Shown here one piece after another: positions 26,485-35,863 of a stretch of DNA of 64,000 nucleotides. A program made the translations under genes and the position numbers. The first letter of the stretch is position 1. Every line of letters begins with the position of its first letter. Source of the stretch: IDS-8 sp036381215 (GTDB taxonomy: Bacteria > Pseudomonadota > Gammaproteobacteria > Steroidobacterales > Woeseiaceae); NCBI GenBank assembly GCA_036381215.1, contig DASVDF010000079.1, forward strand, positions 29,009 to 93,008. The letters run 5' to 3'. The notes under the pieces were generated by a model. That model had not been told where the DNA came from, did not search any database, and worked only from the letters and a program-made list of their open reading frames with translations.

Positions 26485-26508
26485 GAGCGGCTCCTGCGGA
26501 GCCGCAGC
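26481..26508. repeat. Single GTAG-type REP hairpin
   Basis: GTAG followed by GCGGCTCC-TGC-GGAGCCGC, a perfect 8-bp stem with a 3-base loop. It lies between puuB and the next aminotransferase and overlaps the puuB stop codon. It is the same class as the inverted pair at 14135-14231 and may damp or terminate read-through. Confidence 0.75.
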
Positions 26509-26519
26509 AGGAATCAGAC

Positions 26520-27851
26520 ATGGCACGAAACGCAGCACAGACCGTCGACGAACTGCCCGACCTCGAAGCGTACTGGATGCCGTTCACCGGCAACCGCTAC
26601 TTCAAGAAGCACCCGCGCGTGATCACGCGAGCCGAAGGCATGTATTGCTACACGCACGACGGCAAGCAGCTGCTCGACGGGGTGGCCGGCCTGTGGTGCT
26701 GCAACGCCGGGCACTGCCATCCGCGCATCGTCGAGGCGATCCGCGAGCAAGCCCGGACGCTCGACTATGCGATGTCGTTCCAGCTCGGCCATCCGCGGAT
26801 CTTCGAGCTGGCGAATCGTCTGACCGCTCTCGCGCCGGAAGGCATCGACTACGCGTTCTTCGTCAACTCGGGCTCCGAAGCCGTCGATACCGCGCTCAAG
26901 ATGGCGCTCGCCTACCATCGCCTGCGCGGCGAAGCATCGCGCACGCGCCTGATCGGGCGCTCGCGCGCCTACCACGGCGTCGGCTTCGGCGGCATCTCCG
27001 TCGGCGGCATCGCGCCGAATCGCAAGATGTTCGGCCAGCTGCTGCCGGCCGTCGATCACCTGCCGCACACGCACGACCTCGAGCACAATGCGTTCACGCG
27101 AGGCCTGCCCGAGTGGGGCACGCACCTCGCGGACGAGCTCGAAAACATCATCGCGCTGCACGACGCCTCGACCATCGCGGCGGTGATCGTCGAGCCGATC
27201 GCTGGCTCTGCCGGAGTCCTCCTGCCGCCGCAGGGCTATCTCGAGCGGCTGCGCGAGATCTGCGACCGGCACGGCATCCTGCTGATCTTCGACGAGGTGA
27301 TCTGCGCGTTCGGCCGCTGCGGCGCAAGCTTCGCCGCAACCCGCTTCGGTGTCACGCCGGACCTCATCACGACGGCCAAGGGCCTCACCAGCGGCGCCGT
27401 GCCGATGGGCGCGGTGCTCGCCTCGCGCGACGTCTACCAGACCTTCATGACCGGACCCGAAGGCGCCATCGAGTTCTTCCACGGTTATACCTATTCCGGC
27501 CATCCGCTCGCCGCCGCGGCGGGCTGCGCGGCGCTCGACGTCTACGTCGCCGAGGGGCTGTTCGAGCGGGCGCGCGACCTCGAGAAGACCTGGGAAGACG
27601 CGCTGCACGGGCTCAAAGGCGCGCCGCACGTCATCGACGTGCGCAACTTCGGTTTGATCGGCGCGGTCGAGCTCGAGCCCATGGAAGGCCAGCCCACGGC
27701 GCGCGCCATGCAGGTGTTCCGCGATTGCTTCGACGCGGGCGTTATCGTCCGCACGACCGGCGACACGATCGCGTTCTCGCCGCCGCTCATCATCGACGAG
27801 GCCCAGATCGGGCAGCTCGTCGACACCGTGCGCACGGCGTTGCGCGCCTGA
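26520..27851 (+). CDS. bauA: Omega-amino acid-pyruvate aminotransferase (beta-alanine type)
   Basis: A 443-residue class III aminotransferase. It opens with DLEAYWMPFTGNRYFKKHPR, the hallmark of beta-alanine/omega-amino acid-pyruvate transaminases; the phosphate loop is FFVNSGSEAVDTALKMA and the PLP Lys lies in LITTAKGLTSGAVPMGA (about residue 287). The next gene is an MmsA/BauC-type dehydrogenase, the usual partner for beta-alanine to malonate semialdehyde to acetyl-CoA. Other omega-amines, including GABA, are possible. The ATG at 26520 follows a REP hairpin. Confidence 0.82.
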   Translation: MARNAAQTVDELPDLEAYWMPFTGNRYFKKHPRVITRAEGMYCYTHDGKQLLDGVAGLWCCNAGHCHPRIVEAIREQARTLDYAMSFQLGHPRIFELANRLTALAPEGIDYAFFVNSGSEAVDTALKMALAYHRLRGEASRTRLIGRSRAYHGVGFGGISVGGIAPNRKMFGQLLPAVDHLPHTHDLEHNAFTRGLPEWGTHLADELENIIALHDASTIAAVIVEPIAGSAGVLLPPQGYLERLREICDRHGILLIFDEVICAFGRCGASFAATRFGVTPDLITTAKGLTSGAVPMGAVLASRDVYQTFMTGPEGAIEFFHGYTYSGHPLAAAAGCAALDVYVAEGLFERARDLEKTWEDALHGLKGAPHVIDVRNFGLIGAVELEPMEGQPTARAMQVFRDCFDAGVIVRTTGDTIAFSPPLIIDEAQIGQLVDTVRTALRA

Positions 27852-27877
27852 CCATCTAACGACCAAGGGGAACGCCA

Positions 27878-29395
27878 GTGGCGAGGAAAGCCGAAAACCT
27901 GCAATCCATCCGTAACGTCGGCAACTGGATCGGTGGCGAACGCCGGCCCTCCGCATCCAGGCGCTACGCCGAGGTGCGCGACTCCGCGACGGGCAAGCCC
28001 TGCGCCGAGGTCGTCATGTCGGCGGAGGAGGACGTCGCCGCCGCCGTCGCCGCCGCGGCCGCCGCGTTCCCGGCCTGGTCGCGCACGCCGGTGCTCAAGC
28101 GCGCGCGCGTCATGTTCAGGCTGAAGGAGCTGATCGAACGCGATCGCAAGGAGATTGCCGCCCTTATCTCCCAGGAGCACGGCAAGATCATCACCGACGC
28201 CGAAGGCTCCGTGCAGCGCGGCCTCGAGGTCGTCGAGTTCGCCTGCGGCATCCCGCACCTGATGAAGGGCGAGTACAGCGACCAGGTCAGCACCAGCGTC
28301 GATACATGGTCGGTGCGCCAGGCCCTCGGCGTGTGCGTCGGCATTACGCCGTTCAACTTTCCCGCGATGGTGCCGCTCTGGATGTTTCCGCTCGCCATCG
28401 CGTGCGGCAACACCTTCGTCCTGAAGCCGTCCGAGAAGGATCCGAGCTGCTCGCTGAAATGGGCTGAGCTGCTGGCCGAAGCCGGCCTGCCGCCTGGGGT
28501 GTTCAACGTCGTGCAGGGCGATGCGGTGGCCGTGAACGCGCTGCTCGCCGACGAGCGGGTCGCCGCCGTGAGCTTCGTCGGCTCGACGCCGGTGGCCGAG
28601 CACGTCTATCGCACCGCCGCCGAAAACGGCAAGCGCGTGCAGGCGCTCGGCGGCGCCAAGAACCATCTCGTCGTCATGCCGGACGCGGACATGGACCTCG
28701 CCGCCGATGCGCTCATCGGCTCCGCCTACGGCTCTGCCGGCGAGCGCTGCATGGCGATCTCCGTTGCCGTGCCGGTCGGCGGCGCGGCCGAGCCGCTGCT
28801 CGATAAGCTCTTGCCCCGCATCGCGAAGCTCAAGGTCGGTCCCGGCCTCGATCCCGCGAACGACATGGGACCGCTCGTCACCGCCGAGCACCGCGAGCGT
28901 GTGCGCTCCTACATCGAGCTCGGCGTGCAGGAGGGTGCGAAGCTCGTCGTCGACGGCCGGGAGCACGCGAGCGTCGGCGGCGCCGGCTACTTCCTCGGCC
29001 CCACGCTCTTCGACCACACCACCGCCGACATGCGCATCTATCGCGAGGAAATTTTCGGCCCGGTGCTCGCGATCACGCGCGCAGCGACCTTCGACGATGC
29101 CGTGCGGCTCGTCAACGAGCACGAGTTCGGCAACGGCACCGCGATTTTCACGCGCGACGGCGATGCCGCCCGCGAGTTTGCGGCTTCCATCCAGGTCGGC
29201 ATGGTCGGCATCAACGTGCCCATTCCCGTGCCGCTAGCCTTTCACAGCTTCGGTGGCTGGAAGCGCTCGCTGTTCGGAGACACCGCCGTCTACGGCATGG
29301 AGGGCGTGCGCTTCTACACGCGCCTGAAGACCGTGACGTCGCGCTGGCCGACGGGCATCCGCGCGGGCGCCGACTTCTCGATGCCCACCCTCTGA
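27878..29395 (+). CDS. mmsA: CoA-acylating (methyl)malonate-semialdehyde dehydrogenase
   Basis: A 505-residue aldehyde dehydrogenase of the MmsA group. ITPFNFPAMVPLWMFPLAI and GSAGERCMAIS, with the catalytic Cys in the latter, are diagnostic; the usual ALDH catalytic Glu region reads QALGGAKNH, as in CoA-dependent members. It converts malonate or methylmalonate semialdehyde to acetyl- or propionyl-CoA with CO2 release. Located 26 bases after the omega-aminotransferase, it is most likely the BauC-type partner. GTG start with AAGGGGA upstream. Confidence 0.88.
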   Translation: MARKAENLQSIRNVGNWIGGERRPSASRRYAEVRDSATGKPCAEVVMSAEEDVAAAVAAAAAAFPAWSRTPVLKRARVMFRLKELIERDRKEIAALISQEHGKIITDAEGSVQRGLEVVEFACGIPHLMKGEYSDQVSTSVDTWSVRQALGVCVGITPFNFPAMVPLWMFPLAIACGNTFVLKPSEKDPSCSLKWAELLAEAGLPPGVFNVVQGDAVAVNALLADERVAAVSFVGSTPVAEHVYRTAAENGKRVQALGGAKNHLVVMPDADMDLAADALIGSAYGSAGERCMAISVAVPVGGAAEPLLDKLLPRIAKLKVGPGLDPANDMGPLVTAEHRERVRSYIELGVQEGAKLVVDGREHASVGGAGYFLGPTLFDHTTADMRIYREEIFGPVLAITRAATFDDAVRLVNEHEFGNGTAIFTRDGDAAREFAASIQVGMVGINVPIPVPLAFHSFGGWKRSLFGDTAVYGMEGVRFYTRLKTVTSRWPTGIRAGADFSMPTL

Positions 29396-29767
29396 GCCGG
29401 CGCCGCAGGTCGCCCACCACGGCGGCACGCATCGCGCTGCCGCGGTGGGACATCCGAGCCGAGCCACCGCCCGCAACCGTGGGTGAACCATGCGCTCCCG
29501 AAGAGTGGGCGCCACGATCGGGTGCGCGCGATGCGCGCGCCTGCGCGCATAGGGCAGAGGCGCACGCAGACCGGGTGAGCCGCGACATCAAAGGTGCCCG
29601 TGCTGTCGCCGGTACCGCCGAACCCGCCTCGAAAAGGGAAACACAGGGCGGCCAGGAACCGCAGGTTTCATCCGAGGCAGTGGTCCATGGCGCAGGAACC
29701 GTGCATCACGTGAAACCGGCCACGCCATTTTGTTGAACCGCCTGCGGCGTTATCGGACACTGCCGCC
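29396..29767. other. Intergenic stretch with hairpin and degenerate REP
   Basis: No gene is seen. At 29413-29449, CCCACCACGGC pairs with GCCGCGGTGGG (one mismatch) over a 15-base loop, 18 bases after the mmsA stop; this could end the operon, although no T-run follows. At 29519-29550 a GTGCGCGCGATGCGCGC stretch resembles a decayed GTAG-type REP. GGTTTCA (29667) and TGAAACC (29708) form a loose inverted repeat before metF. Confidence 0.4.
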
Positions 29768-30685
29768 ATGCGCCAGCCTGCTCACCTGCCACGCAACAAC
29801 CTGTTCCGTCGGACCCTGGAATCGGGTCGCTTCGCTTTCACCGCGGAGATCACGCCGCCGCGCGGCGCGAGTCTCGCACCGCTCACCGCGTGCGCCCGCG
29901 ATCTCGCCCCGGTGGTCTCCGGCATCAATCTCACCGATGGCGCCGGCGCCCGCGTGCGCATGTCGAGCCTCGCCGCCGCCATTCACGTCAAGCAGCTCGG
30001 CTTCGAGCCGATCCTGCAGATGACCTGCCGGGATCGCAACCGCATCGCCCTGCAGGGTGACCTGCTCGGCGCCGCCGCCTTCGGAATCGAAAATGTGCTC
30101 GTGCTGTCGGGCGATCCGGTCGACGCGGGTGATTCCGCGGCGAAGGGGGTCTTCGACCTCGACGCGCGCTCGCTGCTCGCCGCCCTGCAAGCGATGCAAG
30201 CGAACGGAACCACGCTCTCCGGCAATGAGCTCGAAGGGCCAGTGCGCTTTTTTCCCGGCGCGGCCGACATCCCGTTCGAGCCGGGCTCACGCTGGACGAC
30301 GGCGGGCCTCGACGCCAAAAAGCAGGCGGGTGCACGCTTCGTGCAAACGCAGTTCTGCTTCGACATGGCGCTGCTCGAGCGCTATACGGCGCACCTGCGC
30401 GCGCAGGGCCTGCTCGACGATTTGTTCCTGCTCGTGGGCCTCGGACCGCTGCGCTCGGCCGAATCGGCGCGCTGGATGCGTGAGCACCTGCCCGGCACGA
30501 GCATGCCGGACGGCGTTATCCGGCGCATGGAAGCGGCGCGCGATCCGCGCCAGGAAGGCATCGCCATCTGCGCGGAGCTGATCCGCGAGGCCCGCGACAT
30601 CGAAGGCGTCGCGGGTGTGCACCTGATGGCGCCCGGCCGGCACCAGGCCATCGTCGAAGCGGTGCAACGCTCCGGCCTGGGCTGA
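29768..30685 (+). CDS. metF: Methylenetetrahydrofolate reductase family protein
   Basis: A 305-residue MetF-fold (TIM barrel) flavoprotein. FAFTAEITPPRGASLAPL is the N-terminal family motif with the catalytic Glu; ILQMTCRDRNRIALQ, NVLVLSGDPV and ARFVQTQFCFDM are the folate/FAD regions. It should reduce 5,10-methylene-THF to 5-methyl-THF. It is not beside methionine genes, so it may instead process C1 units from catabolism (for example from the GcvT-like protein at 6.2 kb). No clear ribosome site was seen. Confidence 0.85.
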   Translation: MRQPAHLPRNNLFRRTLESGRFAFTAEITPPRGASLAPLTACARDLAPVVSGINLTDGAGARVRMSSLAAAIHVKQLGFEPILQMTCRDRNRIALQGDLLGAAAFGIENVLVLSGDPVDAGDSAAKGVFDLDARSLLAALQAMQANGTTLSGNELEGPVRFFPGAADIPFEPGSRWTTAGLDAKKQAGARFVQTQFCFDMALLERYTAHLRAQGLLDDLFLLVGLGPLRSAESARWMREHLPGTSMPDGVIRRMEAARDPRQEGIAICAELIREARDIEGVAGVHLMAPGRHQAIVEAVQRSGLG

Positions 30686-30864
30686 GGGCTGCGGCCGGGT
30701 CCGATGCGGCGTCATGACGGCTTCGAGCTGCGCGCGACCCGCCCCGGCCTGCTGCCGTATGTCGGCCGGTCGCGGCCGGCGAACGATACCTTGCGGCCGG
30801 ATCCGCCCGTCCGGGCCCGTCGGGCCTGTCCGGCGCAGGGTCGCGACAAGCGGCAGGAGACGGC

Positions 30865-31923
30865 GTGACCTGGCGCGATCTGCACGCGTCTTTCGAAGCC
30901 TGGCGGGCAGAGGGCGAGCCGCTCGTGCTCGCGAGCGTGTACGACACCGAGGGTTCCACCTACAGCAAGGCCGGCGCGCGCATGCTCATCACCGGCGACG
31001 GGCGGTTCCAGGGAATGCTGTCCGGAGGCTGCCTCGAAGGCGATCTCGCGCTGCGCGCACGCTCCGTGCTGGAATCCGGCGAGCCGCAGTCCGTCACCTA
31101 CGATCTGCGCCTGCGAGAGGACGGGGACGTGTGGGGTTTGGGCGTCGGCTGCGACGGCCTGATCCGCGTGTTCCTGCAGGCGCTCCTGCCGGCGCGACAC
31201 TACGAGCCCTGCAGCGCGATGCTGCGGGTGCAGGCCGGTGATGACACGGGAGCCGCCGTCACCGTGATCCGCTCGGGGGAACCCGGGCTGCCGGCCGGCG
31301 CGACCGCCGTGATCGCGGGCGGGACCGCCGAGTGGCTCGACGTCGCGCCGGGTTACCGGGAAGCGGTCGCCGCCGCCGCCGCCGGCGCGCTCGCGCGCGG
31401 GCGCTCCGGCACGGTGCGACTCGACGGCGCCGACGCCGAGCTCCTGTGCGGCCTGCTGCAGCCGCCGCCGCGCGTCCTCGTGCTGGGCGCGGGTCCCGAC
31501 GCCGAGCCCGTGGTACGGCTGGCGGCGGAGCTGGGCTGGCGCGTCACGGTGCAGGATCATCGCCCGGCGTACATCGCAAAGGGCCGTTTCGCGGCGGCGG
31601 AGTCGGTGCTCTGCGTGCCGGCCGCTGCGGCCGGTGAGTCGATCGACTTTGCCCGCTATGCCGCGGCGATCGTCATGAGCCACCACCTGGAGAGCGACCG
31701 GAGCTACCTGGCGCAGCTCGCCGCGACCGACGTTGCCTATGTCGGGCTGCTCGGACCCCGGCACCGGCGCCGCCGCCTGCTGCGCGAGCTCGGCGAGGCC
31801 GGGGCGGCGCTCGCCGGCCGGCTGCACGGCCCGGCCGGCCTCGACATCGGCGGGGACGGGCCGGCCGCGATCGCGCTCGCGATCGTCGCCGAGATTCACG
31901 CGACGGTCGTCGACCGGCGCTGA
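30865..31923 (+). CDS. xdhC: XdhC/CoxI family Moco-insertion protein
   Basis: A 352-residue protein with an N-terminal XdhC/CoxI domain (VYDTEGSTYSKAGARMLI, MLSGGCLEGDLALRA) and a C-terminal XdhC Rossmann domain (RVLVLGAGPDAEPVVRLAAE, VMSHHLESDRSYL, YVGLLGPRHRRRRLL). XdhC proteins bind sulfurated molybdenum cofactor and insert it into xanthine-dehydrogenase-type enzymes. No molybdoenzyme subunit is adjacent; the window does encode moa/mob genes and a MocA-like transferase at 46-50 kb. GTG start with a good GCAGGAGA site. Confidence 0.85.
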   Translation: MTWRDLHASFEAWRAEGEPLVLASVYDTEGSTYSKAGARMLITGDGRFQGMLSGGCLEGDLALRARSVLESGEPQSVTYDLRLREDGDVWGLGVGCDGLIRVFLQALLPARHYEPCSAMLRVQAGDDTGAAVTVIRSGEPGLPAGATAVIAGGTAEWLDVAPGYREAVAAAAAGALARGRSGTVRLDGADAELLCGLLQPPPRVLVLGAGPDAEPVVRLAAELGWRVTVQDHRPAYIAKGRFAAAESVLCVPAAAAGESIDFARYAAAIVMSHHLESDRSYLAQLAATDVAYVGLLGPRHRRRRLLRELGEAGAALAGRLHGPAGLDIGGDGPAAIALAIVAEIHATVVDRR

Positions 31924-31983
31924 CGCGAGTGCCCCGCCTCCGAGCCGGGATCTCGCGAATCCACAGCCAGTGAGGGGGAGACC

Positions 31984-32787
31984 ATGCAGACTTCAACGGG
32001 ATATCGCTTGCTCGTCGCCGTCGTTGCCATCCTGGCATGTTCGTTTGCGGGGGCGATGCTCGCCCATGCACAACCGTCGACGGTCCAATCCGCCGCAGAG
32101 CGACTGTCGCAGCCCGGACCGGAGGATCAGTGCCTGGCAGCGGAAACGGGCCTGTGGGACGTCGTCGCGACGCTTCGCCCGACCCCGGATGCCGAGCCCG
32201 TCGTGAGCGAAGGGCTCGTTGCCGAGCGCACGATGATCGGCAACTACCAGCAGGAAGTGATGCAGCCTGCGCCGGATTCAGACGCGCAGGATTTCCGGCG
32301 TCTCGCCTACCTGCACTACTTCCGGGCCGAAGGCTGCTGGCAGTACGTCTCCATGGATACGCGCTTTCCCGTCGGCATCATGCCGGCCAAGGGCTGCGAG
32401 AAACCGCAGGGAGGAAAGCTGACGCTGACGTTCGACAGCCTGCCCTTCGTCGGCCTCGGCACCGAGGCGGAGGGAAGGACGATCAACTCGAACCTCGAGA
32501 TCGGTCACGACGGGCCGGACCACGAATTTGTCCGTCAGTACTGGACGTGTGCGGATGGTACGGGTCGTCGCTGGCTCGCGGTGGAATACGAGTACACGCG
32601 CCGCGCTGCTACGGCGATGTCAGGTATTTCCACCCATAGAAACTGGCGGCAGACGGGCGGGCGATCGAACAGCGGTACCGGATGCATTCTTCGTGAGGCG
32701 GGACGGCCGCTGGCAAGCCGTCGGTGCGCAGGAAACACGGTATCGAACGCCATCGCGCTGATATCGCGCGTCTTGCTCCCCGCGTGA
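31984..32787 (+). CDS. Secreted protein of unknown function, 3' end probably frameshifted
   Basis: A 267-residue open frame with an N-terminal signal peptide (hydrophobic residues about 9-25, cleavage likely near AHAQP) and a strong GGGGAG ribosome site. The middle (TGLWDVVATLRPTPDA, SEGLVAERTMIGNYQQEVM) is reminiscent of DUF1579-type beta-barrel proteins. After about residue 210 the frame becomes Ser/Arg/Gly-rich and unprotein-like, while an overlapping frame ends convincingly as DAFFVRRDGRWQAVGAQETR (to 32761). A frameshift near 32600-32680, real or a sequencing error, is therefore likely. Function unknown. Confidence 0.6.
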   Translation: MQTSTGYRLLVAVVAILACSFAGAMLAHAQPSTVQSAAERLSQPGPEDQCLAAETGLWDVVATLRPTPDAEPVVSEGLVAERTMIGNYQQEVMQPAPDSDAQDFRRLAYLHYFRAEGCWQYVSMDTRFPVGIMPAKGCEKPQGGKLTLTFDSLPFVGLGTEAEGRTINSNLEIGHDGPDHEFVRQYWTCADGTGRRWLAVEYEYTRRAATAMSGISTHRNWRQTGGRSNSGTGCILREAGRPLASRRCAGNTVSNAIALISRVLLPA

Positions 32788-32951
32788 TGCGCGACTGCCT
32801 GTCCGCCCCGCGTTTTCGGCACGCGGCACGTTGGGGACCCGCGCGCGGGCCGGTAGCTCGCGGGAGCAACCGTCAGTGATCGGCAACGGACGAACGCAGC
32901 GGAAGAAGCCGCCGAGGCGGGGAGCACTTCCGTGCGCGCTTCGCGAGCAGG

Positions 32952-35708
32952 CTACTGGAGATCGAATGACAGGCGGACCGCCACCCGCCGCGCGACGGGC
33001 ACGTCGTTCTCCATCGGCGGTTCGAAGCGCCATTGGCGAATCGCTTCGATCGCCGCCTCGTCGAAAACGTTGCCGGGCTCCGCGTTCAGGATGCCGACGT
33101 CCTCGACCCTTCCCTGCGGTGTGACGGTGAAGCTCACGTCCACCCACCCGGTCAGATTGCGGCGTTGCGCCGTGCGCGGATATTCCGGCACGACGTAGTT
33201 GGTGCGCGTGAGGGAGCTGATCGGCACGTATTCGGGCTGCGCGGGCTCCGCGCTCGACGCCCCGTCGGCGCTGCCGGTCGCGCGCTCGGCGCTGCCCGTG
33301 CCGTCGGTGCCGGCGGGCACGAACGCCGTCGCGCCGCTCGCCTCGCTGCCGGCTGGCAGGGCGGCGCCCGTTCCGGGCACAGCGCCCGCGGCCTGGGTCT
33401 GGGCCGCGAGCTCCGCGCGCCGCTCGGCTTCTTCCGCAGCCGCCAAGGCCTCGGCCGTCGCGCCGAGATCAGCGTTCGCGGGATCGAGCGCGCGCGCCCT
33501 GGCGAGCAGCCCTTCCGCATCGTCGAGCCGGCTCTCGTCGACGGCGGTCGCCGCGCCGAGCACGAGCTGGCTCGCGAGTGCCTGCGCGGCCGCCGCGAGC
33601 TCGCCGCTCCTGGGATCGATTTCGCGGGCGTCGGTGAGCAGGGCTTCCGCCTCCTCGAGCCGACCCTCGTCGATGGCCGTGCGGGCGCCGAGCACGAGCT
33701 TGCTGGCGACCGCGACCAGGCCCTGCCGGGCGGCGGTGTTGCCGGGATCGCTGCTCAGCACGAGCTCGTAGTAGTAGCGCGCGTTGTCATTGGGCGGGGT
33801 GACCAGGCGGTTGTCGGTCAGCCGCTGGTTCGCACGCGCGAGCACCTGGTCCACTTGCTGCTCGCTGCGCGCCGCCCCCAGCTCTTCCTGCAACAGCTTG
33901 AGCTCGTCGGTTTCCACGCCGGCCAGCACCTTGGCCGCCGTCAACGCGCCCGCGGCATCCTCGAAGCGGCCTTCGCGGATCGCGATGCGGGCTTCGCCCA
34001 GGCGGACGCGCAGCACACGTTGCTTCACCTGCGCTTCGAGGAAGGGGAGGCGCGGGTGCTCGGGGTTGGCGAGACGCACCATCGCGAGTGCGTCCGCCGC
34101 GTCGCCGGCACGCTCTTCGAGTAGGGCGGTTTCGGCGAGGGTGAGCACCTGCTCGATAACGCCGTCGAGCTCGGTTTGGATGACCGGCTCCCCGGGCGCC
34201 AGGGCGCGTGCGGAGAGGTAGAGCTCGACCGCGTTCGATCCGGGCGGCGCGATCAGCTCGCCGGCATCGCGGGCGATGCGGGCTTCTTCGAGCGTGGCCT
34301 GCCAGGGCGGCGCAGTCGCGGCGGCGGGCGCCGTCGGGATGTCGGTCTCAACGATCGACGGTGAGGACTGAACGGCCGTCTCGGCCGGGGTCGCAGCCGA
34401 ACGGGTGTCCGGGCGCTCGGCTTCCGACGAGCCGAGCATGAGCCAGGCGCCGCCGCCGGCAACGAGCAGTACCGCGAGAGCGGCGGCCGACAGCAGCGCG
34501 GCCCGCGGCAATCCCTTGCCCCCGTCGGAGGCTCGCGCGGCGGCAACGCTGTCGGCCGCCGGCGTGGTCGGGGAGTCGGCCACGGGCGCGCGCCGGGCGC
34601 CGCTGTCGCTCAGGCGGCCGCTCTGGCGCAATGCGGGATCGGCCGGTCGTGCCGGGGCGGTCGGCTGGCGCGGGTGGCGCGCGGCGGGTGCCGGCATGGG
34701 CTTCGCCGCGGGCCTGGTCGCGGGTCGCGTTTGGGCTTTCGGCGCCGGCGCCGCGCCGCGCGTCTTCGCGGTGAAGGCCGAGTCCGCCGCCTCGAGGTGA
34801 TGCTTGACCGAGGCCTCGACGGCGAGGCGCGCGCGGCCGGGAGAGACCGGCTTCAGCAGGAAGCGGTAGACCTGGCCGCGGTTGATCAGGTCCATGAGCA
34901 GCTCGCCGTCGTCGCGACGGCCGGCGACGATCGCCACCAGGCGAGGGACGGCATCGCGCAGGCGCTCGGTAATGCTCTCGATGCCCGAGCCGCCGATCGC
35001 GGCGTCGGTGACCAGCACGCCGATTTTGTGCTGCCGCACCAGCGTCTCCGCCTGTCCGACGGAGCTCGCGTAATGGACATTGTGCAGGCCGCGCGAGGAT
35101 TCCTTGATGGTCTCCAGGAACTCCTCGTCCTTGGTGAGGACGAGCACGTCGACCTCCCGGCCGCCGGCGTTCGGGGAAACGGGCGGATTCTGCGGCTGCA
35201 GCACCGGGATGGCCGACGCGCTGATGATGGGGCGGCCGTGCTCGCCGGTCTCCATCACGATGTGCTCGCCAGCGGGCTCATCGACGTTTGCCGCCTGGTC
35301 GTTCGCCGATTCGGAAATCGCGAGCAGGCGGATGCGCTTGGTCGCGGTATCGATCAGGTTGCGGAGACCCTCGGGGCTGATCGCGCCGCGCACGATCTGG
35401 AACACTTCCTTGTCACCGACCAGCGCCTCGAGCCCGTCGTCGCGGTCGTTGCCGGCGAGGAGGATGCCGATCGTGTCCGGCGAGCGCTTGCGCGCCTCGC
35501 GCAGCGCCTCGAGGCCGCTCATACCCGGCAGATCCTGCGCGGACACGATCACGTGGATCGGCGTCGCGCCGAGCGTGTTCAGCGCCTCGGCGCCGCTGGT
35601 CGCCACGTGCACGGAGTAGCGGTCGCCGAATCCGGCGCTCAGCGCATCGAGGGTGCTTTGCTGGCTGTGCAGCAGCAGAACCTGCGTCTTGAAGTGCTCC
35701 AGCGCCAC
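32952..35708 (-). CDS. Receiver-receiver-TM-repeat-TonB fusion protein
   Basis: A 918-residue membrane protein. Residues 5-125 are a receiver-like domain in which the phospho-Asp position reads Ala (VIVSAQDLPGMSG). Residues 183-303 are a second receiver keeping Asp (VLVTDAAIGGSG) and the conserved Lys (FLLKPVSPG). A Pro/Ala linker precedes one membrane helix (about 402-425), then periplasmic TPR-like helices with two near-repeats (LVLGARTAIDEGRLEEAEAL and LVLGAATAVDESRLDDAEGL). Residues 838-918 form a TonB C-terminal domain (PEYPRTAQRRNLTGW, AIRQWRFEPP). The GTG at 35708 with GGGAG upstream is chosen; the longer frame upstream is repeat sequence. The design suggests signal-gated coupling of inner-membrane energy to an outer-membrane receptor; no exbBD are nearby. 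Confidence 0.8.
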   Translation of the reverse strand: MALEHFKTQVLLLHSQQSTLDALSAGFGDRYSVHVATSGAEALNTLGATPIHVIVSAQDLPGMSGLEALREARKRSPDTIGILLAGNDRDDGLEALVGDKEVFQIVRGAISPEGLRNLIDTATKRIRLLAISESANDQAANVDEPAGEHIVMETGEHGRPIISASAIPVLQPQNPPVSPNAGGREVDVLVLTKDEEFLETIKESSRGLHNVHYASSVGQAETLVRQHKIGVLVTDAAIGGSGIESITERLRDAVPRLVAIVAGRRDDGELLMDLINRGQVYRFLLKPVSPGRARLAVEASVKHHLEAADSAFTAKTRGAAPAPKAQTRPATRPAAKPMPAPAARHPRQPTAPARPADPALRQSGRLSDSGARRAPVADSPTTPAADSVAAARASDGGKGLPRAALLSAAALAVLLVAGGGAWLMLGSSEAERPDTRSAATPAETAVQSSPSIVETDIPTAPAAATAPPWQATLEEARIARDAGELIAPPGSNAVELYLSARALAPGEPVIQTELDGVIEQVLTLAETALLEERAGDAADALAMVRLANPEHPRLPFLEAQVKQRVLRVRLGEARIAIREGRFEDAAGALTAAKVLAGVETDELKLLQEELGAARSEQQVDQVLARANQRLTDNRLVTPPNDNARYYYELVLSSDPGNTAARQGLVAVASKLVLGARTAIDEGRLEEAEALLTDAREIDPRSGELAAAAQALASQLVLGAATAVDESRLDDAEGLLARARALDPANADLGATAEALAAAEEAERRAELAAQTQAAGAVPGTGAALPAGSEASGATAFVPAGTDGTGSAERATGSADGASSAEPAQPEYVPISSLTRTNYVVPEYPRTAQRRNLTGWVDVSFTVTPQGRVEDVGILNAEPGNVFDEAAIEAIRQWRFEPPMENDVPVARRVAVRLSFDLQ

Positions 35709-35863
35709 GTTGCTTCTCCCGGCCGTTATGTCCAATGCGGGCAGGCTCCCCTGCCGCCGGAGTATATCCCCCGTGAAATGGGCAATGACCGGCGCGGCAT
35801 CACAGATTGGCAAATCTGTGAAACGGAACACGGTCGGCCGACCGCCGATCCGCCGCCCTCCGA

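Noticed and set aside
29650..29767. SAH or SAM riboswitch in the metF leader
   Set aside because: A CCGAGG stretch drew attention, but the rest of the consensus and its pairing are absent.
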